Source: Neptuniibacter sp.
Lineage (GTDB): Bacteria > Pseudomonadota > Gammaproteobacteria > Pseudomonadales > Balneatricaceae
Direction: 5' to 3'
NCBI GenBank assembly: GCA_030149405.1
Contig: JASBRM010000278.1
Location: 1-14,117, forward strand
DNA length: 14,117 bases
Shown here: positions 1-8,576 of the stretch, in pieces
How positions within the stretch are numbered: the stretch's first letter is position 1
How the letters are laid out: each line of letters opens with the position of its first letter
Translations under genes and position numbers: made by a program
Notes under the pieces: model-generated
Databases searched by the model: none
The model's input: only the letters and a program-made list of their open reading frames with translations
What the model was told of the DNA's origin: nothing

Positions 1-168
1 CATGGGCGGGAAAGCGCATCAGTTGCGGGAGAGAGGCATAGGTCTGATATTTTAAGACAAAAATATAACGTCATATCCGAAATATCGATAAGAATAATAG
101 ATGATATGGAAGCCTATTTCTCTAATAAGGCCTATTTGAAGCCTGTGGCGAAGAAATACTATGCGTGA
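1..168 (+). CDS. C-terminal end of an unidentified plus-strand protein (partial)
   Basis: Reading frame 1 is open from the first base to a TGA at 166-168, giving 55 residues that end in KPVAKKYYA. The composition looks like a normal mixed helix-type protein tail, with DMEAYFSNKAYLKP near the end. It would be convergent with metZ, and the hairpin at 315-356 could end both transcripts. I do not recognise the family. An open stretch of 55 codons at a window edge can occur by chance, so the call rests on length, ordinary amino-acid composition and the fitting position of the terminator. No start is visible because the gene begins outside the window. Confidence 0.45.
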   Translation, partial: HGRESASVAGERHRSDILRQKYNVISEISIRIIDDMEAYFSNKAYLKPVAKKYYA

Positions 169-264
169 GTAAAGGCTTTGAATCGAAAGGGGCAGGCTCG
201 ATTGATATTGAAAGCAGGCAAATAAAACCACCTTGTCAGGCTTTTAAGCCCTTCGCTTTTCCTC

Positions 265-307
265 GCCACTAGCAGCTGCGAAGCAGCGTTCTAGCTACTA
301 GCCACTG
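265..307. repeat. CTAG-rich palindrome with GCGAAGC hairpin core
   Basis: CTAG occurs at 269-272, 291-294 and 298-301. Between the first two lies GCTGC-GAA-GCAGC (275-287), a five-base-pair stem closed by a GAA triloop. The first two CTAGs can pair as an outer arm around it. The element is flanked by near-identical GCCACTAG (265-272) and GCCACTG (301-307). The inner GCGAAGC (278-284) is known as an unusually stable DNA mini-hairpin. The element is intergenic, just downstream of the metZ terminator, and may be a member of a dispersed REP-like family. That last point is inference, since only one copy is seen here. Confidence 0.5.
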
Positions 308-314
308 TTTTTCC

Positions 315-356
315 CAGACAAAAAAAGCAGCCTATCGGCTGCTTCTTTTATGTCTG
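315..356 (-). terminator. Intrinsic terminator after metZ, probably bidirectional
   Basis: GCAGCC (327-332) and GGCTGC (337-342) form a perfect stem with a four-base loop. On the minus strand the stem is followed directly by seven T residues (complement of 320-326), 11 bases after the end of metZ plus the upstream arm. The A/T flanks also pair, and CAGACA (315-320) matches TGTCTG (351-356), so the whole 42 bases form one long imperfect palindrome. On the plus strand the stem is followed by TTCTTTTA, a weaker but usable U-tract, so it may also serve the convergent frame ending at 168. Confidence 0.85.
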
Positions 357-366
357 AGAAAAGCAA

Positions 367-1584
367 TTAAATAGCCGCCAAACCCAACAACATATCCGCT
401 TTGATATCGTTAATATCTTCAATACCTACGGACAGACGAATCAGGTTATCGTGAACACCCGCTTCTGCTCGCGCTTCCGGTGTCATTCTGCCGTGAGTGG
501 TTGTTGCAGGGTGTGTGATGGTTGTTTTCACATCGCCCAGGTTACCAGTGATGGAAATCATCTGGGTTGCATCGATGAACTTCCACGCGGCTTCCTGACC
601 GCCCTTCACTTCGAATGACAATACGCCACCAAAACCTGTTTGCTGACGTTTAGCCAAGTCATGTTGGGCATGGCTTTCCAGGCCGGAATAGAAAACTCGT
701 TCTATACCATCCTGTTGTTCTAACCAACGCGCCATTTCCATTGCGTTCTTGCAATGGGCATCCATACGCAGCTTCAGGGTTTCCAGACCTTTCAGGAAGA
801 CCCAGGCGTTGAATGGGCTTAAGCACGCGCCGCCAGTACGGATAAAGCCAAACACCTCTTCCATATGCTTATCGTTACCAACGACAACACCACCGACGCA
901 ACGGCCCTGGCCGTCTAGGTATTTAGTGGCGGAATGGATAACGATATCTGCGCCTTGTTTCAGCGGTTGCTGTAACACAGGCGTACAAAAGCAGTTATCG
1001 ACGACCAACAGCAGGTCATGCTTTTTAGCAACCACTGACAGAGCTTCTACATCGGTCAGTTCTGCAAGCGGGTTTGATGGCGTTTCCAGAAACAGCATTT
1101 TGGTTTCTGGCTGAATCGCTTCTTCCCAGCTTGCGATATTGGTTGGATCAACAAAGGTCGTTGAAATACCGGTTCTGGACAGGTATTTCTCGAACAATGA
1201 TACGGTGGAGCCAAACACACTGCGCGAGCACACCACGTGATCGCCGTTCTGCATCAGAGACAGACATGTGCTCAGAATTGCAGCCATACCAGAAGCAGTT
1301 GCTACTGCTCGCTCACCACCTTCCATTGCGGCAATTCTCTCTTCGAAGAACTGCACGGTCGGGTTGGTGAAACGGGAATAGATATTACCCTTTTCGTCTC
1401 CACCAAAGCGGGCCGCAGCCTCACGAGCGCTGGAGAATACATAACTGGATGTAGGATAAATCGGGTCGCTGTGCTCACCTTCCAGTGAACGGTGCTGACC
1501 AGAACGAACGGCCAGCGTAGACAGTTCGTACCCTTCCGGGTCAAACTGAATGCGTTCCTGACGTTCATAATCCGATATGGACAT
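367..1584 (-). CDS. metZ: O-succinylhomoserine sulfhydrylase
   Basis: This is a 405-residue PLP enzyme of the Cys/Met metabolism family. It is expected to combine O-succinylhomoserine with sulfide to give homocysteine directly, bypassing cystathionine, as MetZ does in Pseudomonas. The PLP lysine is K221 in HSATKYLDGQGR, with the PLP-ring aspartate at D196 (VVDNCFCTP) and the phosphate-binding tyrosine/arginine in NIYSRFTNPT (Y69, R71). The FSSAREAAARFGG stretch at about 50-62 and the GQGRCVGG segment after the lysine favour MetZ over MetB or MetC. The length is normal. ATG at 1584 follows an AAGGA ribosome site that overlaps the purF stop (TAAGGAA), and the gap to purF is only 12 bases, so it is probably the last gene of the purF transcript. 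MetB/MetY activity cannot be fully excluded from sequence alone. Confidence 0.93.
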   Translation of the reverse strand: MSISDYERQERIQFDPEGYELSTLAVRSGQHRSLEGEHSDPIYPTSSYVFSSAREAAARFGGDEKGNIYSRFTNPTVQFFEERIAAMEGGERAVATASGMAAILSTCLSLMQNGDHVVCSRSVFGSTVSLFEKYLSRTGISTTFVDPTNIASWEEAIQPETKMLFLETPSNPLAELTDVEALSVVAKKHDLLLVVDNCFCTPVLQQPLKQGADIVIHSATKYLDGQGRCVGGVVVGNDKHMEEVFGFIRTGGACLSPFNAWVFLKGLETLKLRMDAHCKNAMEMARWLEQQDGIERVFYSGLESHAQHDLAKRQQTGFGGVLSFEVKGGQEAAWKFIDATQMISITGNLGDVKTTITHPATTTHGRMTPEARAEAGVHDNLIRLSVGIEDINDIKADMLLGLAAI

Positions 1585-1596
1585 TAAAAGTATTCC

Positions 1597-3114
1597 TTAA
1601 TCTATCTTACTGCACAGGTTAGAAGATTTATTGCTTTCTGCCTGGCCCTTTTTACCCTTCGCTGCGTCGTTACGCGCTTCTTTCAAACGGTTCAGGTAGG
1701 CGTCATCAACATCACCTGCCACATACTTACCGTCAAATACACAGGTATCAAAAGCCTTAATGTTTTCGTTACCCTCTACTACCGAATCTTTCAGATCATC
1801 CAGATCCTGATACAACATCCAGTCGCAGCCAATCTCTTCGCCCACTTCGTCGTCTGTACGACCGTGAGCAATCAGCTCTTCTGCCGCTGGCATGTCGATG
1901 CCGTAAACATTCGGGTATTTAACTGCAGGAGCTGCGGAGGCAAAGTAAACTTTCTTCGCACCGGCATCACGCGCCATTTCAACAATCTGGCTCGAAGTAG
2001 TGCCACGTACAATGGAATCATCCACCAGCATCACAACCTTGTCCTGAAATTCCAGGCCAATTGGGTTCAGCTTACGACGTACTGATTTCTTACGCAGCGT
2101 CTGCCCAGGCATGATAAAGGTACGGCCGATATAACGGTTCTTGATAAAGCCTTCACGGTAAATCACACCCAGCTCTTTAGCCATCTCCATTGCAGAAGTA
2201 CGGCTTGTATCAGGAATCGCAATAACCACGTCGATATCATGATCCGGACGTTCGCGGAGTACTTTTTCCGCCAGTTTTTTACCCATACGCATACGGGCTT
2301 TATGCACGCTGACATCATCAATCAGTGAGTCAGGGCGAGCCAGGTAGACATATTCAAACAGGCATGGTGCTAACTGAGTATTCTCGGCACATACCTGGGT
2401 AAAGACATTGCCATCCATATCGATATAGATCGCTTCACCCGGCTCAATATCACGCACACGCTCGAAACCGGAGATATCCAAGGCAACACTCTCGGATGCA
2501 ACCATGTACTCAGTACCGTTTTCTGTCTCACGTTTGCCGTAAGTCAGCGGACGGATACCGTTTGGATCACGGAAGGCCAGCATGCCATAACCCGTGATCA
2601 TTGCCACAGCGGCATAACCGCCAGTACAACGCTCATATACACGTCCTACTGCGGCAAACATATCTTCAGCCTGAGGCTGTAGTTTGCCCTGAAGTTGCAG
2701 CTCATGTGCAAAAACATTCAGCAGTACTTCTGAATCAGAGGTGGTGTTGATGTGACGCAGATCTGCACGGAACATTTTATCCGCCAGATCATCCGCATTG
2801 GTCAGGTTACCATTGTGGGCCAGAGCAATGCCGTACGGTGAGTTTACATAAAAAGGCTGAGCTTCTGCTGAACTTGAGCTGCCCGCTGTAGGATAACGAA
2901 CATGACCGATACCCATATTACCCACAAGACGTTTCATGTGGCGGGTACGGAAAACTTCATTCACCAGACCGTTATCTTTACGCAGGAAAAATTTATTTCC
3001 TTCGCAGGTCACCATGCCTGCTGCGTCTTGCCCACGATGCTGCAATACAGTTAGCGCATCAAAAATAGTCTGGTTTACATAAGATTTGGCTACGATGCCA
3101 ACAATGCCGCACAT
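1597..3114 (-). CDS. purF: Amidophosphoribosyltransferase
   Basis: PurF makes phosphoribosylamine from PRPP and glutamine, the committed step of purine synthesis, in the cytoplasm. The protein has 505 residues, the same length as the E. coli enzyme. It begins MCGIVGIV, so Cys2 becomes the N-terminal glutaminase nucleophile after Met removal and there is no propeptide. Glutaminase residues are visible in GHVRYPTAG (70-78), AHNGNL (99-104) and TSDSE (125-129). The phosphoribosyltransferase PRPP loop is [14 protein letters not shown] (360-373), with D365/D366. Translation starts at ATG 3114 behind a good GAGGTGA ribosome site about seven bases away. It follows cvpA by 34 bases, as in E. coli. 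The C-terminal 25 residues are Lys/Ser-rich and probably disordered. Confidence 0.97.
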   Translation of the reverse strand: MCGIVGIVAKSYVNQTIFDALTVLQHRGQDAAGMVTCEGNKFFLRKDNGLVNEVFRTRHMKRLVGNMGIGHVRYPTAGSSSSAEAQPFYVNSPYGIALAHNGNLTNADDLADKMFRADLRHINTTSDSEVLLNVFAHELQLQGKLQPQAEDMFAAVGRVYERCTGGYAAVAMITGYGMLAFRDPNGIRPLTYGKRETENGTEYMVASESVALDISGFERVRDIEPGEAIYIDMDGNVFTQVCAENTQLAPCLFEYVYLARPDSLIDDVSVHKARMRMGKKLAEKVLRERPDHDIDVVIAIPDTSRTSAMEMAKELGVIYREGFIKNRYIGRTFIMPGQTLRKKSVRRKLNPIGLEFQDKVVMLVDDSIVRGTTSSQIVEMARDAGAKKVYFASAAPAVKYPNVYGIDMPAAEELIAHGRTDDEVGEEIGCDWMLYQDLDDLKDSVVEGNENIKAFDTCVFDGKYVAGDVDDAYLNRLKEARNDAAKGKKGQAESNKSSNLCSKID

Positions 3115-3148
3115 TTAAACTCACCTCAGAGTGCAAACTTAAAAATTC

Positions 3149-3643
3149 TTAGCGTCCCGCATTCCAGATCAAGCGTCCAATATCGCTTGCTATATCCTTT
3201 GTCCAGGCTTCCATCATGGCGAAATGAGGGATCAATTGAGATTCCCGGTACCATAAATCGTTTATCGCTGGGCTCATGCCTATTAGGGCAACGACAACAA
3301 CGACCACCAGGCCGCCACGTGCTGCTCCAAAGCCCATGCCGAGTACTCTGTCTGTGCCGGTAAGGCCGGTCGCATCCACCAGAGTACTGACTAATTTATT
3401 TATCAAAGCGCCCAGAACCAGAATTGCTATGAATAGAATAGCAAATGCTGCACCTACCCTAACGGAAGGAGTCTCGATATAGGGTTCCAGAACGACTGAA
3501 AGAGGTTGAGAAAATATCCTGGCAACAACAAACGCGGTAACCCAGGTCAGTAAAGATAACGCTTCTTTGGCAAAGCCTCTTCTCAAACTGATCAGGCTTG
3601 AGATACCGATAATTCCCAGAATAGTCCAATCAGCCCAATTCAT
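3149..3643 (-). CDS. cvpA: CvpA family inner-membrane protein
   Basis: This 164-residue membrane protein has four predicted hydrophobic segments at about 5-20, 27-46, 62-84 and 108-124. The diagnostic short loop GTDRVLGMGFGAARG sits at 96-110, just before the last segment, which includes six consecutive valines. CvpA was named for its requirement in colicin V production and is linked in several gammaproteobacteria to envelope integrity and bile tolerance; its biochemical role is not settled. Position directly before purF is the classical arrangement. ATG 3643 is chosen because NWADWTILGIIG matches the usual family N-terminus. The ribosome site is poor (AAAGGC region). Candidate extended -10 promoter bases lie at 3670-3678, which would let cvpA-purF-metZ be expressed apart from the upstream genes. 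Confidence 0.93.
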   Translation of the reverse strand: MNWADWTILGIIGISSLISLRRGFAKEALSLLTWVTAFVVARIFSQPLSVVLEPYIETPSVRVGAAFAILFIAILVLGALINKLVSTLVDATGLTGTDRVLGMGFGAARGGLVVVVVVALIGMSPAINDLWYRESQLIPHFAMMEAWTKDIASDIGRLIWNAGR

Positions 3644-3669
3644 TTCTTAAGCCTTTGAAAATTTCGCGC

Positions 3670-3678
3670 ATTCTACCA
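3670..3678 (-). promoter_or_regulatory. Candidate extended -10 promoter for cvpA-purF-metZ
   Basis: On the minus strand this reads TGG-TAGAAT, matching the extended -10 pattern TGnTATAAT at all but one base. It lies in the 52-base dedD-cvpA gap, which would give a leader of roughly 20 bases. No convincing -35 is present at the right distance. E. coli has a PurR-controlled promoter upstream of cvpA at the equivalent place, but no clear PurR box is seen here. Confidence 0.33.
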
Positions 3679-3695
3679 GACTCATGCTCGCAATG

Positions 3696-4259
3696 TTACT
3701 GCGTTGTGAACCTAACAATGATCCCGTTTAAGCCAAAGTCTTTCTTTAACTTCGCATGCAAAGATTCCAGCCGGGACTTCTGGAATTCTGGCCCAACATA
3801 TACCTTCACCAAATCACCCTGTTTGCGGGTGAAGACCTTGTAACCGCTCTCGATCAGTTGTTTTCTTAAACCTTTGGCATTGTCTTCTGACTTAAAGCTG
3901 GCTAACTGTAATGTCCAGGCAACGGGGACTCCCTGCTGATCCAGAACAGGTTGATCCTTGTGGATATCAGCCTCAATCTTATTTTTTGCGATTGTCTTTT
4001 CGATGGCTTTTTTAACTTCACCTTGTGGCTTTGGAAGTTCAACAGGCTTGTTTGGTTCTGCGGCTTCAGACGTATCCGGTAACGGTTTGTTTACCGGCTC
4101 AATGCGGACAATTTCAGGGCGGTCCGGGCCTTCAGGGATAGCCGATTTCAGATGGCGTTCTTTATAACCTTCACCATCGAAGAACACCGGAAATACGATG
4201 GCAGCAGAGATTAAAATTACCGCTAAACCAATCAATCGATATTTAATTTTCGGTTGCAT
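3696..4259 (-). CDS. dedD: SPOR-domain cell-division protein, DedD-like
   Basis: This 187-residue protein has one N-terminal membrane anchor (about 8-27), a Pro/Glu/Lys-rich periplasmic linker (about 30-110) and a C-terminal SPOR domain (about 113-187) opening with AWTLQLASFKSEDNAKGLRKQL. SPOR domains bind denuded glycan strands at the septum, and DedD in E. coli is a non-essential septal protein that promotes constriction. Location between folC and cvpA is the E. coli order. Its ATG overlaps the folC TGA by one base (TGATG), so translation is probably coupled to folC. The linker is low in complexity and variable, so assignment rests on architecture and position more than on residue identity. 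Confidence 0.88.
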   Translation of the reverse strand: MQPKIKYRLIGLAVILISAAIVFPVFFDGEGYKERHLKSAIPEGPDRPEIVRIEPVNKPLPDTSEAAEPNKPVELPKPQGEVKKAIEKTIAKNKIEADIHKDQPVLDQQGVPVAWTLQLASFKSEDNAKGLRKQLIESGYKVFTRKQGDLVKVYVGPEFQKSRLESLHAKLKKDFGLNGIIVRFTTQ

Positions 4260-5530
4260 CAGGCTGGGTCCGTTTCCAATACACTCAGAGCGTCAGCTAC
4301 TGTAAAGAATGATCCTGCGATAATAACATTCTCTGGCAGATTATTGAGTGTTTTAATTTCGCCAAGCGCATCGGCTACCGTTGCTTTCACTGTGACATCG
4401 GCATTAGCTGAGAAATAACTTTGCAACTCGGTAGCCTTAAGCCCCCGTGGATTATCCAGTGTGACCAGATACACCTTTTCAAAAGATGCTTCCAAAGTTG
4501 AGATAACTGACTGACAGTCTTTATCAGCCAACATACCCAGCACTAACCATTTCTGCCCCGGCATAGCAGCCAGTTGCTGCTTTAGATTTTCAGCGGCTTC
4601 AGGATTATGTGCTACATCCAGACAAAAATTGATTCCAGAGGACGTTATGGCCTGCATTCGCCCGGTCAATCGGGCATTACCAATGCCTGCTCTTATCTGC
4701 TCATCATTGATCGCCAGCGGAATAAAGCGGGTTGCCTGAATCGCGGTAGCAGCGTTGGGCAGAGGCAATTTTGGTAACGGAATATCCGTAATTTCAGAAC
4801 CTTCCCCAGAAGCGGTTTTACCCTGCCACTGCCAGTTCTGCTCATCAGTGTTGAAGTTGAAATCTTTCTGCGATTGCAGCAACTGAGCATTTAGCTTCTG
4901 TGCGGTGGCTGCAATTGAACCAGGCGGATTCAGATCTCCACAGATTGCAGGTTTACCCGATCTGAAAATTCCGGCTTTTTCAAAGCCAATATCTTCGCGG
5001 TTATCACCCAGCCAATCTGTATGATCCAGTGCCACTGTTGTGACTAGGGCCACATCAGCATCAATAATATTAACTGCATCGAGACGCCCACCAAGACCGA
5101 CTTCAAGCAAAACCAGATCCGGTTTTTCATCACTGAAAACAACTAAAGCTGCCAGGGTTCCGAATTCGAAGTATGTGAGAGGAATTTCTCCTCGTGCTGC
5201 ATCGATTCTGGAAAAAACATCACACAATTGCTGATCAGATACATTGCAACCACTCAGCTGCACGCGCTCGTTGTACTCAATAAAATGCGGGGACGTATAA
5301 GTACCCACAGAGTAACCGGCTCCCAGATAGATGCTCTGCAGGTAACTGATGGTTGAACCTTTACCGTTGGTACCTGCGACAGTAACAACCGTTGATGAGG
5401 ACAGATCAATGGCTAGCTTCTCAGCCACGGTTTTAATCCGATCCAGACCGAGTTCAATTTCAGAGGGATGGCATGCTTCCATCCAGCTCAGCCATTCAGA
5501 TAAGTTCTTTTCAGTATTCAATTGGGTCAT
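4259..5530 (-). CDS. folC: Bifunctional folylpolyglutamate / dihydrofolate synthase
   Basis: This 423-residue Mur-ligase-type enzyme adds L-glutamate to dihydropteroate and then to folates, using ATP. The P-loop is AGTNGKGST (52-60), followed by YTSPHF (78-83). The central motif LEVGLGGRLDAVN lies at 142-154, LDHTDWLG at 168-175, and the probable carbamylated lysine is K185 in FEKAGIF. The C-terminal domain carries LDVAHNP (304-310). The ATG at 5530 is chosen because LSEWLSWMEACHPSEIELGL matches the usual start of the family, and the next Met (17) lies inside that segment. No ribosome-binding sequence is seen; the 20 bases before the ATG are the T-tract of a terminator-like hairpin. The stop overlaps dedD by one base. 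Confidence 0.96.
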   Translation of the reverse strand: MTQLNTEKNLSEWLSWMEACHPSEIELGLDRIKTVAEKLAIDLSSSTVVTVAGTNGKGSTISYLQSIYLGAGYSVGTYTSPHFIEYNERVQLSGCNVSDQQLCDVFSRIDAARGEIPLTYFEFGTLAALVVFSDEKPDLVLLEVGLGGRLDAVNIIDADVALVTTVALDHTDWLGDNREDIGFEKAGIFRSGKPAICGDLNPPGSIAATAQKLNAQLLQSQKDFNFNTDEQNWQWQGKTASGEGSEITDIPLPKLPLPNAATAIQATRFIPLAINDEQIRAGIGNARLTGRMQAITSSGINFCLDVAHNPEAAENLKQQLAAMPGQKWLVLGMLADKDCQSVISTLEASFEKVYLVTLDNPRGLKATELQSYFSANADVTVKATVADALGEIKTLNNLPENVIIAGSFFTVADALSVLETDPA

Positions 5531-5535
5531 GACAC

Positions 5536-5569
5536 AAAAACAAAAAAGGCCGGCGTTTTCACGTCGGCC
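5536..5569 (-). terminator. Terminator or attenuator hairpin between accD and folC
   Basis: On the minus strand GGCCGACG pairs with CGCCGGCC (one A-C mismatch) around a six-base TGAAAA loop, followed by TTTTTTGTTTTT. This meets the usual criteria for an intrinsic terminator. It lies in the 57-base accD-folC gap, and the end of its T-tract is only five bases from the folC ATG. It may be a partial terminator that lowers folC-dedD expression relative to accD, or full termination with folC relying on a promoter inside accD. Confidence 0.78.
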
Positions 5570-5587
5570 ATTCTTTTAGAGTTTTAA

Positions 5588-6517
5588 TTACTCTGCTGTT
5601 GGTGCAGCAGGTATCTCTTCTTCTGAAACGACATCAGACTCATTAGGTTCCAAAACCGGAATAGGTTTTGTGTGAGTCATCTTACGCAGAATGCGCGAAA
5701 GCTTGCTGCGCATTTCGTTACGGGAGATGATCATATCAACCTGTCCATGTTCCAGCAGGAATTCACTGCGTTGGAAGCCTTCCGGAAGTTTCTCACGTAC
5801 CGTCTGCTCAATTACACGAGGACCTGCAAAACCTACCAGAGCCTTAGGCTCAGCAACGTTCAGATCACCCAGCATTGCCAGGGACGCAGATACACCACCA
5901 TAAACCGGATCAGTCAACGCTGAAATATAAGGTGTACCCTGCAAACGCAGTTTCTCAAGCACAGCACTGGTTTTCGCCATCTGGAACAGGGAGAACAGCG
6001 CTTCCTGCATACGAGCACCGCCTGAAGCTGAGAAACAGATCAGCGGAATGTTTTCTTCCAGAGCGATATTGGCAGCACGCACAAAGCGTTCACCTACAAC
6101 AGCTCCCATAGAACCGCCCATAAAGCTGAATTCAAATGCAACAGCTACTACTGGCATACCTTCCAGTTCACCGCGCATTGCAATCAAAGCGTCTTTCTCA
6201 TCAGTACCTTTTTGGGCTGCAGATAGACGATCTTTGTATTTTTTAGAATCTTTAAACTTCAGGCGATCAATTGGTTCAACTTCCTGACCAATCTCTCTAC
6301 GGTTACCTTCATCCAGGAACAGTTCCAATCTGCGACGTGCATGCAAACGCATGTGATGATCGCACTTTGGACAAACATTAAGGTTTTTTTCCAGTTCAGG
6401 ACGATACAGAACAGATTCACACTTTGGACATTTCTTCCAAAGCCCTTCAGGAATATTTGAGCGTTTCTTCTCTGCTTTTGCCAGAGACGGAACAATTTTT
6501 TCCAGCCAGTTACCCAT
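5588..6517 (-). CDS. accD: Acetyl-CoA carboxylase carboxyltransferase subunit beta
   Basis: AccD pairs with AccA to transfer the carboxyl group from biotin to acetyl-CoA, giving malonyl-CoA for fatty acid synthesis. The 309-residue protein has the expected N-terminal four-cysteine zinc ribbon (C30, C33, C49, C52, in CPKC and CPKC pairs) and a crotonase-fold carboxyltransferase domain with [13 protein letters not shown] (132-144), [10 protein letters not shown] (163-172) and [12 protein letters not shown] (203-214). The tail after about 285 is acidic and probably disordered. The start at 6517 lies 15 bases after trpA, whose stop TAA is followed directly by an in-frame TAG. The ribosome site is weak (AGGG about 12 bases upstream). 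A terminator-like hairpin follows the gene. Confidence 0.97.
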   Translation of the reverse strand: MGNWLEKIVPSLAKAEKKRSNIPEGLWKKCPKCESVLYRPELEKNLNVCPKCDHHMRLHARRRLELFLDEGNRREIGQEVEPIDRLKFKDSKKYKDRLSAAQKGTDEKDALIAMRGELEGMPVVAVAFEFSFMGGSMGAVVGERFVRAANIALEENIPLICFSASGGARMQEALFSLFQMAKTSAVLEKLRLQGTPYISALTDPVYGGVSASLAMLGDLNVAEPKALVGFAGPRVIEQTVREKLPEGFQRSEFLLEHGQVDMIISRNEMRSKLSRILRKMTHTKPIPVLEPNESDVVSEEEIPAAPTAE

Positions 6518-6532
6518 TGATTCTTAACCCTA

Positions 6533-7336
6533 TTAGCTGTCCATTGCTGTACGCATATCTTTAATAATTGCAGAAACCTGAGGGGCAATCTGTGCCTTGT
6601 CCTTTACCAGTTCCGCAATCTTGTTTACCAGTACACTGCCCACGATCACACCGTCGGCCACTTCAGCTACTGATGATGCGGATTCTGCATCTTTAATACC
6701 AAAACCAACTCCCACAGGAAGATCAGTATATTTTCTAACGATATCCAGTTTATCGGACACAGACTGAACATCTAAAGCAGAAGATCCGGTTACACCTTTA
6801 ACAGATACGTAGTAAAGGTAACCACTGCCGTTTTCACAAATATACTTAACGCGCTCTTCTTCTGTTGTCGGAGCCATTAGATAGATTGTATCAATACCCT
6901 GAGCCTGCATAATCTGATTGAACTCGTCAGATTCTTCAGGTGGCAGATCAACCGTTAAAACACCATCAACACCCGCTTCACTGGCATTTTTTGCGAAGTT
7001 TTCATAGCCCATGATTTCAACAGGATTTAGGTATCCCATCAACACCAGTGGCGTTTCTGCATCTGTTTTACGGAATTCGCTCACCATATCCAGAACATCG
7101 GACAAACGCACACCGTGAGCCAGCGCACGTTCACATGCCAGCTGAATCACCGGGCCATCGGCCATTGGATCAGAAAATGGCACACCCAGTTCTATGATGT
7201 CTGCACCCGCTTCAACCAGCGCATGCAATAGTGGAACTGTAACCTCAGGGCTGCAGTCGCCTGCAGTAACATATGGAATAAGCGCCTTGCGCCCTTCCGC
7301 ATTCAGCTTTTCAAAGCTGCTAGAAATTCGACTCAT
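6533..7336 (-). CDS. trpA: Tryptophan synthase alpha chain
   Basis: TrpA cleaves indole-3-glycerol phosphate to indole and glyceraldehyde 3-phosphate and channels indole to TrpB. The 267-residue TIM barrel shows both catalytic acids at their standard positions: E49 in [11 protein letters not shown] and D60 in PMADGP. The mobile loop VKGVTGSSA lies at about 179-187, and the phosphate-binding GFGIKDAE (211-218) and VIVGSVLV (230-237) are intact. ATG 7336 has a purine-rich GGGGAAAGG ribosome site just upstream, and trpB ends 19 bases before it. The gene ends with tandem stops TAA TAG. No attenuator or leader peptide is seen in front of it. Confidence 0.97.
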   Translation of the reverse strand: MSRISSSFEKLNAEGRKALIPYVTAGDCSPEVTVPLLHALVEAGADIIELGVPFSDPMADGPVIQLACERALAHGVRLSDVLDMVSEFRKTDAETPLVLMGYLNPVEIMGYENFAKNASEAGVDGVLTVDLPPEESDEFNQIMQAQGIDTIYLMAPTTEEERVKYICENGSGYLYYVSVKGVTGSSALDVQSVSDKLDIVRKYTDLPVGVGFGIKDAESASSVAEVADGVIVGSVLVNKIAELVKDKAQIAPQVSAIIKDMRTAMDS

Positions 7337-7355
7337 TTACCTTTCCCCGCACAAA

Positions 7356-8576
7356 TCAAATATTAATTCCATCGATCTGTGCGACCGTATGAATATCTTT
7401 ATCACCACGACCAGACAAGTTCACAACAATGGTCTGATCTTTATCCATCTCTTTAGCCAGTTTCATGGCATAAGCAACTGCATGGCTTGATTCAAGCGCT
7501 GGCATTATACCCTCAACACGAGTCAAAATACGAAATGCATCCATTGCTTCTTCATCTGTAGCATCCACATATTCAGCACGGCCTGTATCTTTCAGGAAAG
7601 AGTGCTCAGGACCCACCCCAGGATAATCAAGACCAGCAGAAACCGAGTGTGTTCCAACAATCTGGCCGGCTTCATCAGACATCAGATAAGTACGGTTGCC
7701 ATGCAGTACGCCCGGTGCACCCGCTGACAACGGTGCCGCGTGATGACCTGTCTCAACACCATAGCCACCTGCTTCAACACCGTACATTTTAACATTTTCG
7801 TCTTCGATGAACGGATGGAACAGGCCAATAGCGTTTGAGCCGCCACCGACACAAGCGACCAACGCATCAGGTAGGCGTCCGGTCTGGTCCAGACACTGCT
7901 GACGTGCTTCACGACCGATAATGCACTGGAAATCACGCACCAGTTTTGGATAAGGGTGCGGACCTGCTGCGGTACCAATGATGTAAAAGGTATCATCAAC
8001 ATTGGTTACCCAATCACGCATCGCTTCGTTCATGGCGTCTTTCAGGGTACGAGTACCGGATTCAACTGCAATCACCTCTGCACCCAGAAGTTTCATACGA
8101 TAAACATTCAATGCCTGACGCTGAACGTCCTCTGCACCCATGTATACCTGACATTCAAGTCCCATACGAGCCGCTACGGTTGCCGATGCAACACCGTGCT
8201 GGCCTGCACCCGTTTCAGCGATGACACGAGGTTTACCTGTATATTTCGCAAGCAGAGCCTGACCAATGGTATTGTTAACCTTATGGGCACCCGTGTGGTT
8301 CAAATCTTCACGCTTCAGATAAATCTTTGCACCACCTACTTTGTCAGTCAGGTGTTTAGCAAAGTACAACGGTGAAGGACGACCAACGTAATGCGCCAGG
8401 TCACGATCAAACTCTTCCTGGAAAGCTGGATCTCGCCACAATTTCTCATAGGTTTCTTCTAACTGCTTCAACGCAGCCATCAGAGTTTCAGATACGAAAC
8501 GGCCACCGTAAGGGCCAAAATGGCCTTTACTGTCGGGCAACTGAGAAAGTGCTTTAAGATCAATATTAGTTGGCAC
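7356..8576 (-). CDS. trpB: Tryptophan synthase beta chain
   Basis: TrpB is the PLP-dependent subunit that condenses indole with L-serine to give tryptophan. The 406-residue protein carries the PLP lysine K99 in HTGAHKVNN, the catalytic glutamate E121 in AETGAGQHG, the phosphate cradle GGGSNAIG (244-251) and the C-terminal SGRGDKD (388-394). It is the standard TrpB1 form, consistent with an adjacent trpA. The start codon is GTG at 8576, overlapping the last 11 bases of trpF, behind GAGG about seven bases upstream. The next Met is residue 33, inside conserved sequence, so GTG is the only sensible start. The overlap suggests coupling of trpB translation to trpF. Confidence 0.97.
   Translation of the reverse strand: MPTNIDLKALSQLPDSKGHFGPYGGRFVSETLMAALKQLEETYEKLWRDPAFQEEFDRDLAHYVGRPSPLYFAKHLTDKVGGAKIYLKREDLNHTGAHKVNNTIGQALLAKYTGKPRVIAETGAGQHGVASATVAARMGLECQVYMGAEDVQRQALNVYRMKLLGAEVIAVESGTRTLKDAMNEAMRDWVTNVDDTFYIIGTAAGPHPYPKLVRDFQCIIGREARQQCLDQTGRLPDALVACVGGGSNAIGLFHPFIEDENVKMYGVEAGGYGVETGHHAAPLSAGAPGVLHGNRTYLMSDEAGQIVGTHSVSAGLDYPGVGPEHSFLKDTGRAEYVDATDEEAMDAFRILTRVEGIMPALESSHAVAYAMKLAKEMDKDQTIVVNLSGRGDKDIHTVAQIDGINI

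Noticed and set aside
239..250. GGCTTTTAAGCC palindrome as a terminator
   Set aside because: The stem is only four pairs with a four-base loop and no following T-tract.
749..1370. Plus-strand open frames opposite metZ
   Set aside because: They overlap a fully conserved metZ frame, have no recognisable domains and are low in plausibility, so they are shadows.
3649..3666. Possible PurR operator before cvpA (GCGCGAAATTTTCAAA)
   Set aside because: Only about half of the positions fit the E. coli PurR consensus and the right half-site fails.
7956..8375. 139-codon plus-strand frame opposite trpB
   Set aside because: It is Cys/His/Thr-rich, has no recognisable motif and lies wholly inside trpB.
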